Shown piece after piece: positions 47,045 through 56,689 of a DNA stretch of 64,000 bases. Each line of letters opens with the position of its first letter. The stretch's first letter is position 1. The notes beneath the pieces were generated by a model, which worked only from the letters and a program-made list of their open reading frames with translations, ran no database searches and was not told the DNA's origin. The stretch is from assembly GCF_014201875.1 (NCBI RefSeq), contig NZ_JACHFL010000021.1, forward strand, positions 1 to 64,000, written 5' to 3'. The DNA is from Deinococcus humi (GTDB taxonomy: Bacteria > Deinococcota > Deinococci > Deinococcales > Deinococcaceae). A program made the translations under genes and the position numbers.

Positions 47045-48136
47045 ATGCCTGTAGAAATAGCCATTTGGAAACTTGGTGCTCAACCTGAACCGGTCACGCT
47101 GACTGGACTGGACCAGGAAAGCACTCTTGAAAACGCTCTTAAAGTCGACCTCAGTATCGTTGATCCGGACTTGATGATGCTCGCCACACAGCTCCAGACC
47201 GATCACGGCAAACGCATCGATATCCTGGCGATGGACCGGCAGGGCGACATTGTTATCCTTGAGTTGAAGCGCGACATGACGCCGCGCGAAGTCATGACCC
47301 AGACCCTCGACTACGCCGCCTGGGTCAAGACCCTCAGCGCAGAACAGATCGAAGACATCTACCGCCAAGCCCACAATGGTACAGAACTCCGGGCTGGCTA
47401 CGCCGACGTGTATGGCACGAACGATCAGTACCCTGATGCGATCAACGTCAGGCAGCGCATGATCATTGTCGCCTCCTCGCTAGATGCGATTACTGAGCGA
47501 ATCGTGGCCTACCTATCCGAATTCGGTGTGCCGGTTAACGTCGTGTTCTTTCGGGCGTTTAAACAGGAGGGTACCCAGTACCTGGCACGCACCTGGCTGA
47601 TTGACCCAAATACCGCTGAACAGCGCGCCGACAGTAAAGCTGAACCTGGCGCACCCAAAGCCCTATGGAACGAGGTTGATTACTACGTCTCTTTTGGAGA
47701 AGATCAATGGCGCCACTGGGAAGACGCCCTCAAATACGGCTTTGTCAGTGCCGGAAAGGGGAGATGGTATAGCAACTCACTCAAAAGTCTGAAGCCCGGC
47801 GACCGGGTCAGCGTTCATATCCCGCAACGGGGGTATGTGGGGGTGGGCAAGGTGATCTCCGCCGCTGCACCCGCTCGGGCGGCCAGGGTGACCATCAACG
47901 GACAGGAGACGACGTTCAAGGATCTAGCGTTTAAAGCCGAAACCATGCATGACGAGGCAGACGATAGCCTGTGCGAGTGGGTGGTTGCCGTGGAGTGGCT
48001 CGACGTCCTGACCGCTGACCAAGCCTTCTGGGAAAAGGGGCTCTTTGCCAACCAGAATTCCGCCTGCAAACTGCGCAGCGTGTTTACACTAGATGCCCTC
48101 TCGAAAAAGTTTCCGAGAGGTTTCCAAACCCCCTGA
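47045..48136 (+). CDS. NucS-like nuclease with C-terminal EVE/PUA-like domain
   Basis: Residues about 1-140 match the endonuclease NucS/DUF91 type of PD-(D/E)XK nuclease: RIDILAMD with Asp59, then ILELKRD with Glu73 and Lys75, then TLDYAAWVKTL. Residues about 215-300 read like an EVE or PUA-type domain that binds modified bases: DYYVSFGEDQWRHWEDALK, GRWYSNSLKSLKPGD and VHIPQRGYVGVGKV. A fusion of a nuclease and a modified-base reader fits a modification-dependent restriction role. No strong ribosome binding site is seen. It lies 68 bases before the PLD gene on the same strand. Confidence 0.75.
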   Translation: MPVEIAIWKLGAQPEPVTLTGLDQESTLENALKVDLSIVDPDLMMLATQLQTDHGKRIDILAMDRQGDIVILELKRDMTPREVMTQTLDYAAWVKTLSAEQIEDIYRQAHNGTELRAGYADVYGTNDQYPDAINVRQRMIIVASSLDAITERIVAYLSEFGVPVNVVFFRAFKQEGTQYLARTWLIDPNTAEQRADSKAEPGAPKALWNEVDYYVSFGEDQWRHWEDALKYGFVSAGKGRWYSNSLKSLKPGDRVSVHIPQRGYVGVGKVISAAAPARAARVTINGQETTFKDLAFKAETMHDEADDSLCEWVVAVEWLDVLTADQAFWEKGLFANQNSACKLRSVFTLDALSKKFPRGFQTP

Positions 48137-48204
48137 GCTCAGCCCCGGGATCCTGTACGCAATATCGTCGGCGCTGGATCCCCGTAGCGGTCACACTGTC
48201 CTTT

Positions 48205-49317
48205 ATGTCAAACGGTAGTACTGCACAGACGCGCTGGCAAGGCTGGGAACCCGCCATGGACTTTCTGAGGAAGCGTGATGGAACACTCTGGATCGTCTCG
48301 CCGTTCATCACCACCACGCCTCCCGAAAGAATGATCCATGGATCTCGAGTCCTGACCACCCTTGATCCCGCGAAGCTCGCCAGCGGCGCTTCTACCTTCC
48401 AGGCACTCGCTGCCCTGCTTGAAGGAGGCGCTGAGGTCCGTATTCTCCCGAAACTGCACGCCAAAGTGTACTTGCGCATGCATGGCAGTGAGGCTGTGGG
48501 CTTTTCTGGTTCTGCCAATCTGACGCTCAGCGGCGAGCGTCATAACCACGAAGTCATGACTGGTCCAGAGACCTTCAGCATCGGATTCATGCGCGATCTC
48601 ACCCACCACTGGGCCGCGGCCGCCAAGCATCGCCTGACCATGTCACGTCTTATACAGGAACAAGAGAAGGCGGAACGGCTCAGCGAGAATCTCGCCGCGC
48701 AAAAGCTGATCGAGAGCGGCGTCGTAGTTATTCTTATCGACACCCAGATGCTGCGCGGATCGTTTGAATTGACCGAGAGCAAGGTGGGCATTCCGATCCA
48801 CGAACGGACGAAAGGGTTCCGGCCTGCCCGCGTGGACTTTGTACAAGCGAAAAACCGCAAGCAGGGCATCGATCTGCTTCAGGCCGGTCTAAAACGTCTG
48901 CAAAGTAGCCGGACCGGTCAGGCCATCAAGCTGAAAGGTAGTCTCTCGTTTGCTGTTCCCGTCGCAGAACACGACAATTTTCAGGACGGTCTCCAGGAGC
49001 TCAACAGTGAGCTGCGCACTACCATGGGGGAACTAGTCAAAGAGCATGCCGAGGCGTGGCAGGCCGACTTCATTACACGGCTGCAACAGGCCGCCCAACG
49101 TTACGTGAGGGCAGATCCTGATCGGGTGCAAGCCGTCCTGGAGGGAGCCGCCAGCAGCTTCGATAAGTACATCAAAAAGCTGGATGTGGGCCTGAGTTAC
49201 GGCACATACTTACCACTGCAAACGCCGTCGCGTCCGCTGGCCCATGACTTCCGGACCTATTTTCAGGGCGTGAGAGAGAACCAGCCGCTGAACTGGGAGG
49301 ACGACGTGGAGGCGTAA
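48205..49317 (+). CDS. PLD-superfamily nuclease-like protein
   Basis: The 370-aa protein has one phospholipase D motif: KLHAKVYL with His85 and Lys87, then FSGSANLTLSG, usually placed about ten residues on. One such motif per chain suggests a dimeric nuclease of the BfiI/Nuc type. The C-terminal half (about 175-340) is helical and of unknown role. It probably forms an operon with the NucS-like gene. Substrate is unknown, but DNA is likely. Confidence 0.75.
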   Translation: MSNGSTAQTRWQGWEPAMDFLRKRDGTLWIVSPFITTTPPERMIHGSRVLTTLDPAKLASGASTFQALAALLEGGAEVRILPKLHAKVYLRMHGSEAVGFSGSANLTLSGERHNHEVMTGPETFSIGFMRDLTHHWAAAAKHRLTMSRLIQEQEKAERLSENLAAQKLIESGVVVILIDTQMLRGSFELTESKVGIPIHERTKGFRPARVDFVQAKNRKQGIDLLQAGLKRLQSSRTGQAIKLKGSLSFAVPVAEHDNFQDGLQELNSELRTTMGELVKEHAEAWQADFITRLQQAAQRYVRADPDRVQAVLEGAASSFDKYIKKLDVGLSYGTYLPLQTPSRPLAHDFRTYFQGVRENQPLNWEDDVEA

Positions 49318-49507
49318 CGGGAAGCCTTACAAATCCGATCCTGGTGATGGCTTCAAAATTTCTCCCTTCAGCGCGAGATGCCAGCAACGCAATCACGAAA
49401 ACGCAGTTCTGGGAAACCGTCACCTGAATTCGCCACCAGGATTGAACTTGCAGTGATCCCCATGGACTCCCTGAAAACGCGGCCAGGATTCAACCACAGG
49501 AGAGCAG

Positions 49508-50185
49508 ATGCGTGACTTAAACGCCGACCAACTCCAAGCCAACTTGCAGGCATTCAGAGCTGGCCTGTCACCGGACGCCCGCTACGCCTCGTTCGACTAT
49601 TGCTACAACTACTTCCAGGACTTCCGGGAGCGCGGCCCCCTGAAGACGCTCGCCTGCGAAGAGCATCTTCAAGTCAGTGCATTGCACCTGGGCTTCTACT
49701 TAGCGAGTTGGGGCATGTACCGCGGCTCGACCGAATTGCTCCAGCGCAGCGTGCGACATCTCAGTCCGGTCATTGCCTTTATTGCCAACACCCCGAAATC
49801 TATATGGGACATCGACGTCGATCACTACACCCCCACCGCAATTGACGAGCTGTTGAACTTGAATGAAACGCTCAAAGAAGCTTTAAAGGGCAACGCGACC
49901 GATACGCTGCTGACGAAAATCATGTTGGGTGTCTTTGGCAACGTTCCGGCGTTCGATACGCAGTTCAAGGCAGGCTTCGGGACGTCTAGTCTGGGAAAGA
50001 AAGCTCTCGAAGCCGTTGGAGCGTTTGCCAGAGAGCACCACGAGTTTCTGTCGTCCCAACGGATTCACACCCACGATTTTCTGACTGGCGCGCACACCAA
50101 CCGGCCCTACCCAAAGGCAAAGCTTCTCGACATGATTTTTTTCATTGAAGGCAGTCGAGGTCAGTCTGGACAGTCGAGTAAATGA
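49508..50185 (+). CDS. Unknown conserved-looking protein (225 aa)
   Basis: A strong AGGAGAGC site precedes the ATG. The protein is soluble, helical and aromatic-rich, with segments YCYNYFQDFRE and LHLGFYLASWGMYRGS that look like those of a widespread but uncharacterised bacterial family. No catalytic motif stands out. It lies 190 bases after the PLD gene on the same strand and could belong with it. Confidence 0.65.
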   Translation: MRDLNADQLQANLQAFRAGLSPDARYASFDYCYNYFQDFRERGPLKTLACEEHLQVSALHLGFYLASWGMYRGSTELLQRSVRHLSPVIAFIANTPKSIWDIDVDHYTPTAIDELLNLNETLKEALKGNATDTLLTKIMLGVFGNVPAFDTQFKAGFGTSSLGKKALEAVGAFAREHHEFLSSQRIHTHDFLTGAHTNRPYPKAKLLDMIFFIEGSRGQSGQSSK

Positions 50186-50593
50186 TGTGGACCTGAGCTG
50201 GGCATGCGGCCCGCTGCGTCATCGCTCTTAGGTGTTGGGGGGTGCGCCAATCAACCCACGTTGTGTTCCACCAGTCACCTCTCGTCTTCAAATTCCACGG
50301 TTTGTGCTGCATGTTTTTCTCTTTGTCTGTCCGAGTCTGCGGGAGATGTGTTCCACAATCCCGCTGACTTCTTGGCACTCGCCAAGTCGGTCCTGGCTGC
50401 GCGGCCTGGGACGTAACTTTAGCCATGTCCATCAGCACGTCAGTGTCCTGAGAAGGGGAGATCCCTCTCGCCTATTGAGAGGGGCTACCCGCAACTGGCC
50501 GCTGCGCGAACCGCAATGTGTTGCTGCGGCTCTGGCAACTTAAAGCCGTTAGGTTGGTAGGGTCCTCGCCAGTACTGGTAAGATGTTGCCACT
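50186..50593. other. Intergenic region before the toxin-antitoxin pair
   Basis: No gene is supported. A 7-bp hairpin (CCCTCTC and complement) is at about 50462-50482, a possible operator or weak terminator. Confidence 0.35.
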
Positions 50594-50980
50594 ATGCGAA
50601 CCGTTCAGTTCACCCTGAGGCACTACCTAGCCGCTCATGGCCTGAGTGCGTACCGCCTCGCGCAGGCCGCGCGTGGCCGGGTCAGTGAGCGCACCGTCTA
50701 CGCCTTAGCACGTGGCGAGACCAGCCGCGTGGATCTAGGCACCCTGGGGGCTGTCATGAGCACCCTGGAGGAGTTGACCGGCGAGCCGGTTAGCCCAGCT
50801 GATCTGCTGACCGCGGTCACGGTGCCAGGGCCAGACCGCGAGGCGCGGGCATGGCTGGATGGGGACGCCTCTCGCCTAGGCGAGTTCGAGCCGTACGATT
50901 GGGGCGGCAGTGATCCGTACACCCTGGGCGAGCCGGTGCGGGTGGGGCCAGACGGCGAACTTGTCATCGGGGGCGAATGA
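50594..50980 (+). CDS. XRE-type antitoxin
   Basis: The 128-aa protein has a Cro/XRE helix-turn-helix at residues about 8-70 (LRHYLAAHGLSAYRLAQAA, a recognition helix with SERTVYALAR, and LGTLGAVM). Its acidic C-terminal half probably binds the toxin. It overlaps the toxin gene by four bases (ATGA), the classic antitoxin-toxin layout, and is likely to repress its own promoter. Confidence 0.8.
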   Translation: MRTVQFTLRHYLAAHGLSAYRLAQAARGRVSERTVYALARGETSRVDLGTLGAVMSTLEELTGEPVSPADLLTAVTVPGPDREARAWLDGDASRLGEFEPYDWGGSDPYTLGEPVRVGPDGELVIGGE

Positions 50981-51348
50981 CGCCAACCCTAACACTCGGC
51001 GCAGTGTTCGTGGCCGACTTTCCTGAGCACGATCCCAGTGGACATGAACAGGAGGGGCCTCGGCCTGCGGTTTTGGTGGGGCTGCCCACGAAGGCTGGGC
51101 GCCCCCGTTTCCCAGTGCTGATGCTCGCCCCAGTCACGACGTTCCGGGGGCAGCCCTGGGTGACGGTGGCGCCTGACCTGTATCCCGTGCTGCCGGCGGG
51201 GGCCGGCGGACTGCGGGTCTCCAGCGTCGTGCTGACGGACCAGACGCGGGCTCTGGATGCGTCACGGGTGTCGCGCCTCCTGGGTCACCTGACTCCGGAG
51301 CAATACGCGCCGGTGCAAGCGGCGGTGCGGCTTATTTTTAGCGCGTAA
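50977..51348 (+). CDS. MazF/PemK-like toxin (putative ribonuclease)
   Basis: The 123-aa protein has the family features: VFVADFP near the start, RPAVLVG, VLMLAPVTT, and a C-terminal segment with VVLTDQTRALDASR, typical of the PemK/MazF fold. These toxins cut RNA when the antitoxin is lost. The start is coupled to the antitoxin stop. Confidence 0.8.
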   Translation: MTPTLTLGAVFVADFPEHDPSGHEQEGPRPAVLVGLPTKAGRPRFPVLMLAPVTTFRGQPWVTVAPDLYPVLPAGAGGLRVSSVVLTDQTRALDASRVSRLLGHLTPEQYAPVQAAVRLIFSA

Positions 51349-51444
51349 CCCGGACACAATGCTGGACGCTTTGTCCTGTGGAAGGCGCCGGCAGCAGCGG
51401 TTCGCCGACTTCGCCGAGGCCGACACCCCGGCACTTCTGCGGGC

Positions 51445-52170
51445 TTCGACAGCAGCCCGTTGCTGACCTCGTGGGGGCCGCCGCTGGCATACGGCTGAAC
51501 GTGCGCGGCCTCCAGGACTGGAAGGGTCTTTTCCCAGTCACGGCGCAGCGGCGGCCGTACGCCTCGGTCACCAGGGCACGGAAGGTGCTCTGACCCAGCC
51601 GGGGCCGCACGATCTGCGGCGCACCGTAGCGGGGCGTCTCCATGGCCGCTACCGTGGCTGGACGCTCTTCTGCTGAGCTCTGCAACCTGGCCTGTAAACG
51701 CTCGGTGACCGCGTCGAACAGCCAGCGGCCCTCCTCTTGCTCGGTGCGATAACCCGTGCCCACCACGATGTTGGACTTGAAGCTCGCCGGAATGGGGATC
51801 CACTCTTCCTGAGGCAGGAAAAACGGTTCGGCCAGCATCAGGCAGGTGATGGGCGGGTTGCCCAGCATCGACTCCAGTTCACGGCGGTACTTCGCGATCT
51901 TGCGGCGCATCTCAGGCAGGTTGGGCACGCCATTGGCGGTGCCGAACCAGTCCCAGACCAGGCTCAGCGGTAACTGCAGCGCCCGCGCGAAGAAGCCCCG
52001 CCGACGATGAAGTGGTGTGGTGCATGCAGCTTGAAGAGGAACAGCTCGCCTTCCCCCAACGCCTGGAAGCCCGTGCCGTTGGGATGCTAGAAGTTCACTT
52101 CCTCGCACCCAGCCTACCCAGCGAGGAAATGGAACCACTGGTCATCCGTGACCCCAACGAACAGCCGCAT
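51445..52170 (-). pseudogene. Decayed HNH endonuclease (McrA-like)
   Basis: The minus-strand sequence begins MRLFVGVTDDQWFHFLAG and continues as a recognisable endonuclease with a FFARALQLPLSLVWDWFG segment and a C-terminal HNH region (CAVTGKR, then AHVQPYASGG, then SNGLL). Two in-frame stops, at least two frameshifts and loss of the C-terminus after the SNGLL motif show that it is dead. Confidence 0.7.
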
Positions 52171-52369
52171 GCCCGGAGTTTAGGTCACCATGCCCGGGGG
52201 TGAAGCTGGACTTGCGTCCTGGAGAGAACGTCTGACGGGATACAGTGGGCCTGTCCATGATCGCCTGGCACTTCTCCTCGCATCGCCGCATGCTGCGGGA
52301 GTCAGACGATGTCGCAGCTCAACAGGCGCTCCCGCGCCTGGCCTGTTCGTGGGATCGAGGATCCACTTG

Positions 52370-53248
52370 ATGTCCTCGGCCACCCCCAGACCTCCCATGC
52401 TGGCCTGGACCCCCTGGCAGCCCCTCCGGCGAAGCTGGCTTGACCGGACTCTCCCATCCAGTCCAGGGCTCTACCGCATCCGGAGTTTTGGCCAGGCCCA
52501 GCTCCTGTACATCGGACAGACTGGGCGGGCACTTCACCAGCGCCTGCGGGACCTGCAAGGGGTTTACGGTCCTGAGATGCCTTACCGGGATCCGCACACC
52601 GTCGCTCCAGCGCTGTGGGCCCTACGTCAGCTGCACGCTGCAGAATTCGAGGTCTCTGTCGCAGCCGTCGAAGGGACGGCCCCCCACCGCAAGGCGGTGG
52701 AAGCCTACGCGATCTCGCAGCACCGCGAGGACTTCGGCGTCTCGCCGGCCCTCAATTTCGGACGCATGCCCAAGGGATACACCATGTCCTCCCAGCGCCG
52801 GGAGAGACAGCGGGGACAACCCACCGATCAGGACGACGCCAGCCACCTGGGGAGTGCTCCACCGATGGGCCCGTTGTTAGCAGAGCTTGACGGGTCCTGG
52901 GGCGGTCATGCCTGGTCTCCCTGGACGGCGGCAGGGACAGTCGCCTCACAAGTGCCTGCCCAGGCGGTGGGCCTGTACCGGATCCGCTCGGGAGTGACAG
53001 GCGCTCTGCTCTACATCGGCCAGGGCCGCCTGCGGGATCGCCTGACCGCGCATGTCGCCAAAGCGCCCTCGCACGTTCAGGGCGCCATCTTCAAGCTGGA
53101 ACCCGAACTACAGGCGTCCTGGACCGTCATCTTCGACTCGCCGAGGCACCAGCTGTTGGAGCTCGAAAATGACCTGATCGCGTCCTACCTGCTGGTCTCA
53201 GGCCAGGTGCCCGCCGCGCAATTTCTGGGAGAGGGCCGGGGCGGCTAG
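52370..53248 (+). CDS. Tandem GIY-YIG domain protein
   Basis: The 292-aa protein has two GIY-YIG-type domains. The first shows GLYRIR at residues 33-38 and YIGQTG at 47-52, followed by a candidate catalytic Glu (KAVEAYAIS). The second shows GLYRIRSG near 203 and LLYIGQG, with a candidate Glu in LELENDLIA. A hydrophilic linker separates them. The ATG at 52370 is chosen because the earlier part of the frame overlaps the HNH pseudogene and is not protein-like. GIY-YIG domains cut or bind DNA; two in one chain is unusual. Confidence 0.7.
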   Translation: MSSATPRPPMLAWTPWQPLRRSWLDRTLPSSPGLYRIRSFGQAQLLYIGQTGRALHQRLRDLQGVYGPEMPYRDPHTVAPALWALRQLHAAEFEVSVAAVEGTAPHRKAVEAYAISQHREDFGVSPALNFGRMPKGYTMSSQRRERQRGQPTDQDDASHLGSAPPMGPLLAELDGSWGGHAWSPWTAAGTVASQVPAQAVGLYRIRSGVTGALLYIGQGRLRDRLTAHVAKAPSHVQGAIFKLEPELQASWTVIFDSPRHQLLELENDLIASYLLVSGQVPAAQFLGEGRGG

Positions 53249-53519
53249 ATCAGCGCAAAAGGTGCACGTGTCAGCGGACGCGAAAAGGAGCGCCCTAGCA
53301 AGCTGCAGACTAGACAGCCGTCTGTGGCTCATTTTGACCTCTTCTACCCACAATTCTGAATCCAGGTTTTTACCCGCCCAGTCGCATATTTCTCTGTGGG
53401 CGTGGCGCTCATTTTGACCATTTCCTGGATCGATTTCACGTCGGAGCTGAGCCAAGTAAATCTTGTCGCGTGAACTCCCGGGCCGGTTTCACCCCGCAAG
53501 TGTTCTTACGCTCAGAGGT

Positions 53520-53789
53520 ATGCATACACCGCCTCAAACAGGTACCGTAACGCCCACCCAGACAGTTTGCTCGCCGCAGCGTTTTTCCGAGTCGCCTGGT
53601 GCTTCAGCGGCCCACAGTCCCGAGCATCCTCCTCTCGGCGCGGCACTGGACAAGGCCCCAGCTGAACCTCACTTCGCCCACCTCAATCCCTCGCCCGAGC
53701 AGCCGCTCAACCGCCTTGAGCCACTGGACTGGATGAAGCTTCTGTATCAGGGCAGTGCCATCCCCGAGGTTGGCTCGAATTTCGCCTGA
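53520..53789 (+). CDS. N-terminal piece of the primase-helicase (frame-split)
   Basis: This 89-codon frame ends in LDWMKLLYQGSAI, the usual start of the archaeo-eukaryotic primase domain in plasmid primase-helicases. After a run of four C bases at about 53762 the frame runs on wrongly to a stop at 53789. One extra C there would join it to PRGWLEFRLIQ in the frame of the next feature, so this and 53825-56689 are probably one gene, split by a one-base deletion or a sequencing error. Confidence 0.65.
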   Translation: MHTPPQTGTVTPTQTVCSPQRFSESPGASAAHSPEHPPLGAALDKAPAEPHFAHLNPSPEQPLNRLEPLDWMKLLYQGSAIPEVGSNFA

Positions 53790-53824
53790 TCCAAAAACAA
53801 AACCCTAGGGTTCAACAGAAATGG

Positions 53825-56689
53825 ATGCCTTTTTCCAGCCTCTCGAGCCATCTCGGCGCCATTCAACTCGACGACGTGCAGGGCTGGCAGAAGAGGGGAT
53901 TTAATGTCTATTACGGCATTTCCCTGCGCATAGCGATGGGGAGATCCGGCGACGCTGGCGTCCATCCCACTCCACTCCTATGGATGGATCTGGATTTGAA
54001 AATCGCTCCCACCTATCTGCCTAAAGGGTCAAAGGTAGAGGAGATGACACCCGACGCCCTGCACGTGGCCAAAGTCCAGCTCTACAGCGAGGTGATGCGT
54101 CGCTGCGAGGTATTGCAGCTCCCGCCCGTGGCTGTGGTCAACAGTGGACATGGTCTCCAGATCTTGTGGCGGCGGAAAGACTGCACCTCTACAGCCGAAA
54201 CCGAAGCGTTGAATCACACCCTATACGAACACTTCAAAGATCTGGGGGCGGACCGCAGCACCAAGAACGCGGAGCGCATCCTCAGGCTGCCCGGGAGTTT
54301 GAATCTCAAAAATCCTCAGCGGCCCCTGCCCGTAGGAATTTGGCATCTGAATCCTAATCAGGACATCACACGCTCCGCCTTGATGGCGCTGACGCCTGCA
54401 GCGGTACAGGCGTCAGTGCAGCCTGTGCTGGCAGCTCCGAGCGTGACTGTGAATTCTATGTCCACTGGGGACACAGCTGGGGCACAGCGCGCTGCCAAGC
54501 GCCGCCGCGCCGAAGTGACAGCGGCCGTGCGGAGTGAAGCTGAGAAGGTGGCTACTGCGCCTTCCGGCCAGCGCAACAACTGCTTAAACGTGGCAGCCAT
54601 GAAACTGGCACGCTTCCTTCCACATGGTGAACTGAGCGAAGCCGAACTGACCCAGACCCTCGTCAAAGCTGCCCAAAAGGCAGGTCTGGACGACGGCGAG
54701 ATTCTGCCCACCATCCGCAGCGGGATCAAGAAAGGAACTCAGGACCCGGCTGACCCGGAACGTTTTGACCAGGAGGAGCAAGAGAAGCAGGAAAAACGAC
54801 TCGCAAAGCCAAGCGCGAAACGCCCAGCCCCACAGCAGACGGGACCTGCGAAGGGCGGGCAGCACCAGATGCCGGTCCTGCCCGAGGCTGCGCAACAGGG
54901 CGGTCCCATGGAGGGCGGAGAGGAGGGTTCTGCGACAGCGCATATCACGTTGTCCTGTTGCGGTGATTTGCCCCCAGCAGAAGAACTTCCGGACCCAGAG
55001 GGCGAGGGCAGCACCTACAGCGATGCCCAGCTGCTGGCGTTGTTGGGCCTCAGTTGGCCGGTGACGGCCATCAACAGCGACAAGGCCCATGCCCACCGGC
55101 TGCACGACAACGCGCGGGGTGACTTGGCCTTCGTGCCCGAGTTGGGCGGTTACGTGGCCTGGAACGGGCAGCAGTGGCTGAGCGGCGGCAAACATGGAGC
55201 AGGTCAGGTGAGGGCGCGGCAGTTCGCACAAGACTTGGGCATCAGCATGAAATGGGAAATCGAACGCCTGCTGACGCTGTACGGCATAGCGGACCTGGCC
55301 ACCAAACGTCTGGCCGCTGAACACGGCGTGGATGCCCGCGAAGTGAAAGTCATGGAGCGTCGCGCAGACGCCCTCCTCAAGGCATACAACATGCATATTC
55401 GCGCGGCCAAGGCCACGGAAGCCGACAAACGTCAACAGGCCATTCTTAACAGTGCCCAAACGTTGCATGTCAAAGACGTATGCGACTTCGAATCGCGCCC
55501 ATGGGTGATTGGCTTTCCGAATGGCACCTGGGAGCGGGGCGAGTTCCGCCCAGCCCGCCGAGACGATCACCTGTTGACCCTGGCAGCCGTCCCGTACCTG
55601 AAAGATGCAGACCAGAGCGAATTTAAGGAGGTCCTCTACCGGATCACAGGTGGGGATGAAGACTTCGCACACACGCTGCAAGACGCGTGTGGCTACGCGA
55701 TGAGCGGCGCGTCCAGCCAACGTGTGGTGCCCTGGCTCTATGGCGGACCTGGCACGGGGAAAAGCACCGTGGCTGAACTGATCGCCACGGTGCTCGGGGA
55801 AAAGGCGGTCACACTCGATCCCAAGCACCTCGCAGCCAACGCGAGCCGTGAGCGCTTGGGCGCAAGCATCTACAACAAAAGCGTCGTGGTCTGCGCAGAA
55901 GCGGGGAATGCGGGGCTGGACGCCGAGACGCTGAAAACCTTAAGCGGGGGTGACCGGCTCAGCGTGCGCATGTTGTACGCCGAAGCATTTACGGCGCGCC
56001 CCTCCCACGCCCTTTTCATGGTGGCCAACGATCCACCACGGGTAGACGCTTACGACGACGCACTCAAAGCTCGCGTACTGGCAATGCCTTTCTGCCATCC
56101 ACTGAATGTGGGGGGGCCACTGCTGAAGGGCAAGCGCTTAGAAGAGGTTCGCCAGGACCCCACCAGCGCCCTAGTTCAGGGGTTCGTTGCCTGGGCCATT
56201 GAGGGCGCAGAGCGGGTGTACCGAACCGGGAAGATCCACAGGGCCGCAGTCTGTCAGGAGGCGACCCGGGCCTTTTGGAACGATGTGGACCCGCTGCGTG
56301 ACTTTTGGCCAAGCCTCACCCAGGAGGAGCTGAGGTGCGGGATCAGCGTGAGTGCCATGCGGCGCGCGTACGACACTTGGTGCCAGGAGAGCGGCGTCAA
56401 GCCCCTGGGAGTCCAGAAGTTCAACCGCGCCTGCAAGTCGGTAGGTCTCGACAGTTACAGCAACGGCAAGGAACGCGGCTGGCGACTGGTCAAGCCTGCC
56501 GACTTCCCCGGCGAGGTCACTCCAGACGAGATTGAGCTGACCACTTTGACAACTTTGACGGCTCCTTCTCAAAACCCTTCTCTTTCTCTCTCGCAAAGAG
56601 GAGAAAAGGCAGAAGTTTCAAAAAATGGCTCTGAAAGTGTCAAAGTGGTCAGTTGTCCCTCTACAGGCTGGCAAGGGGCAGACGTATGA
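53825..56689 (+). CDS. Primase-polymerase fused to SF3/D5-like helicase
   Basis: The 954-aa protein has an N-terminal archaeo-eukaryotic primase domain (WMDLDLK with the metal-binding Asp55 and Asp57, then VVNSGHGLQILW, then AERILRLPGSLNLK). A long hydrophilic linker (about residues 200-400) follows. The C-terminal part is a D5-like SF3 helicase domain with Walker A GGPGTGKST at 640-648 and a MVANDPPRVDAYDDALKAR sensor region. It is thought to prime and unwind plasmid or phage DNA. The ATG used here is internal to the original gene; see the upstream piece at 53520. The stop overlaps the next gene (ATGA). Confidence 0.8.
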   Translation: MPFSSLSSHLGAIQLDDVQGWQKRGFNVYYGISLRIAMGRSGDAGVHPTPLLWMDLDLKIAPTYLPKGSKVEEMTPDALHVAKVQLYSEVMRRCEVLQLPPVAVVNSGHGLQILWRRKDCTSTAETEALNHTLYEHFKDLGADRSTKNAERILRLPGSLNLKNPQRPLPVGIWHLNPNQDITRSALMALTPAAVQASVQPVLAAPSVTVNSMSTGDTAGAQRAAKRRRAEVTAAVRSEAEKVATAPSGQRNNCLNVAAMKLARFLPHGELSEAELTQTLVKAAQKAGLDDGEILPTIRSGIKKGTQDPADPERFDQEEQEKQEKRLAKPSAKRPAPQQTGPAKGGQHQMPVLPEAAQQGGPMEGGEEGSATAHITLSCCGDLPPAEELPDPEGEGSTYSDAQLLALLGLSWPVTAINSDKAHAHRLHDNARGDLAFVPELGGYVAWNGQQWLSGGKHGAGQVRARQFAQDLGISMKWEIERLLTLYGIADLATKRLAAEHGVDAREVKVMERRADALLKAYNMHIRAAKATEADKRQQAILNSAQTLHVKDVCDFESRPWVIGFPNGTWERGEFRPARRDDHLLTLAAVPYLKDADQSEFKEVLYRITGGDEDFAHTLQDACGYAMSGASSQRVVPWLYGGPGTGKSTVAELIATVLGEKAVTLDPKHLAANASRERLGASIYNKSVVVCAEAGNAGLDAETLKTLSGGDRLSVRMLYAEAFTARPSHALFMVANDPPRVDAYDDALKARVLAMPFCHPLNVGGPLLKGKRLEEVRQDPTSALVQGFVAWAIEGAERVYRTGKIHRAAVCQEATRAFWNDVDPLRDFWPSLTQEELRCGISVSAMRRAYDTWCQESGVKPLGVQKFNRACKSVGLDSYSNGKERGWRLVKPADFPGEVTPDEIELTTLTTLTAPSQNPSLSLSQRGEKAEVSKNGSESVKVVSCPSTGWQGADV

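Noticed and set aside
54584..55828. 414-codon minus-strand frame opposite the primase-helicase gene
   Set aside because: It lies wholly within the helicase coding sequence, has no recognisable domain, and is a GC-rich shadow frame.
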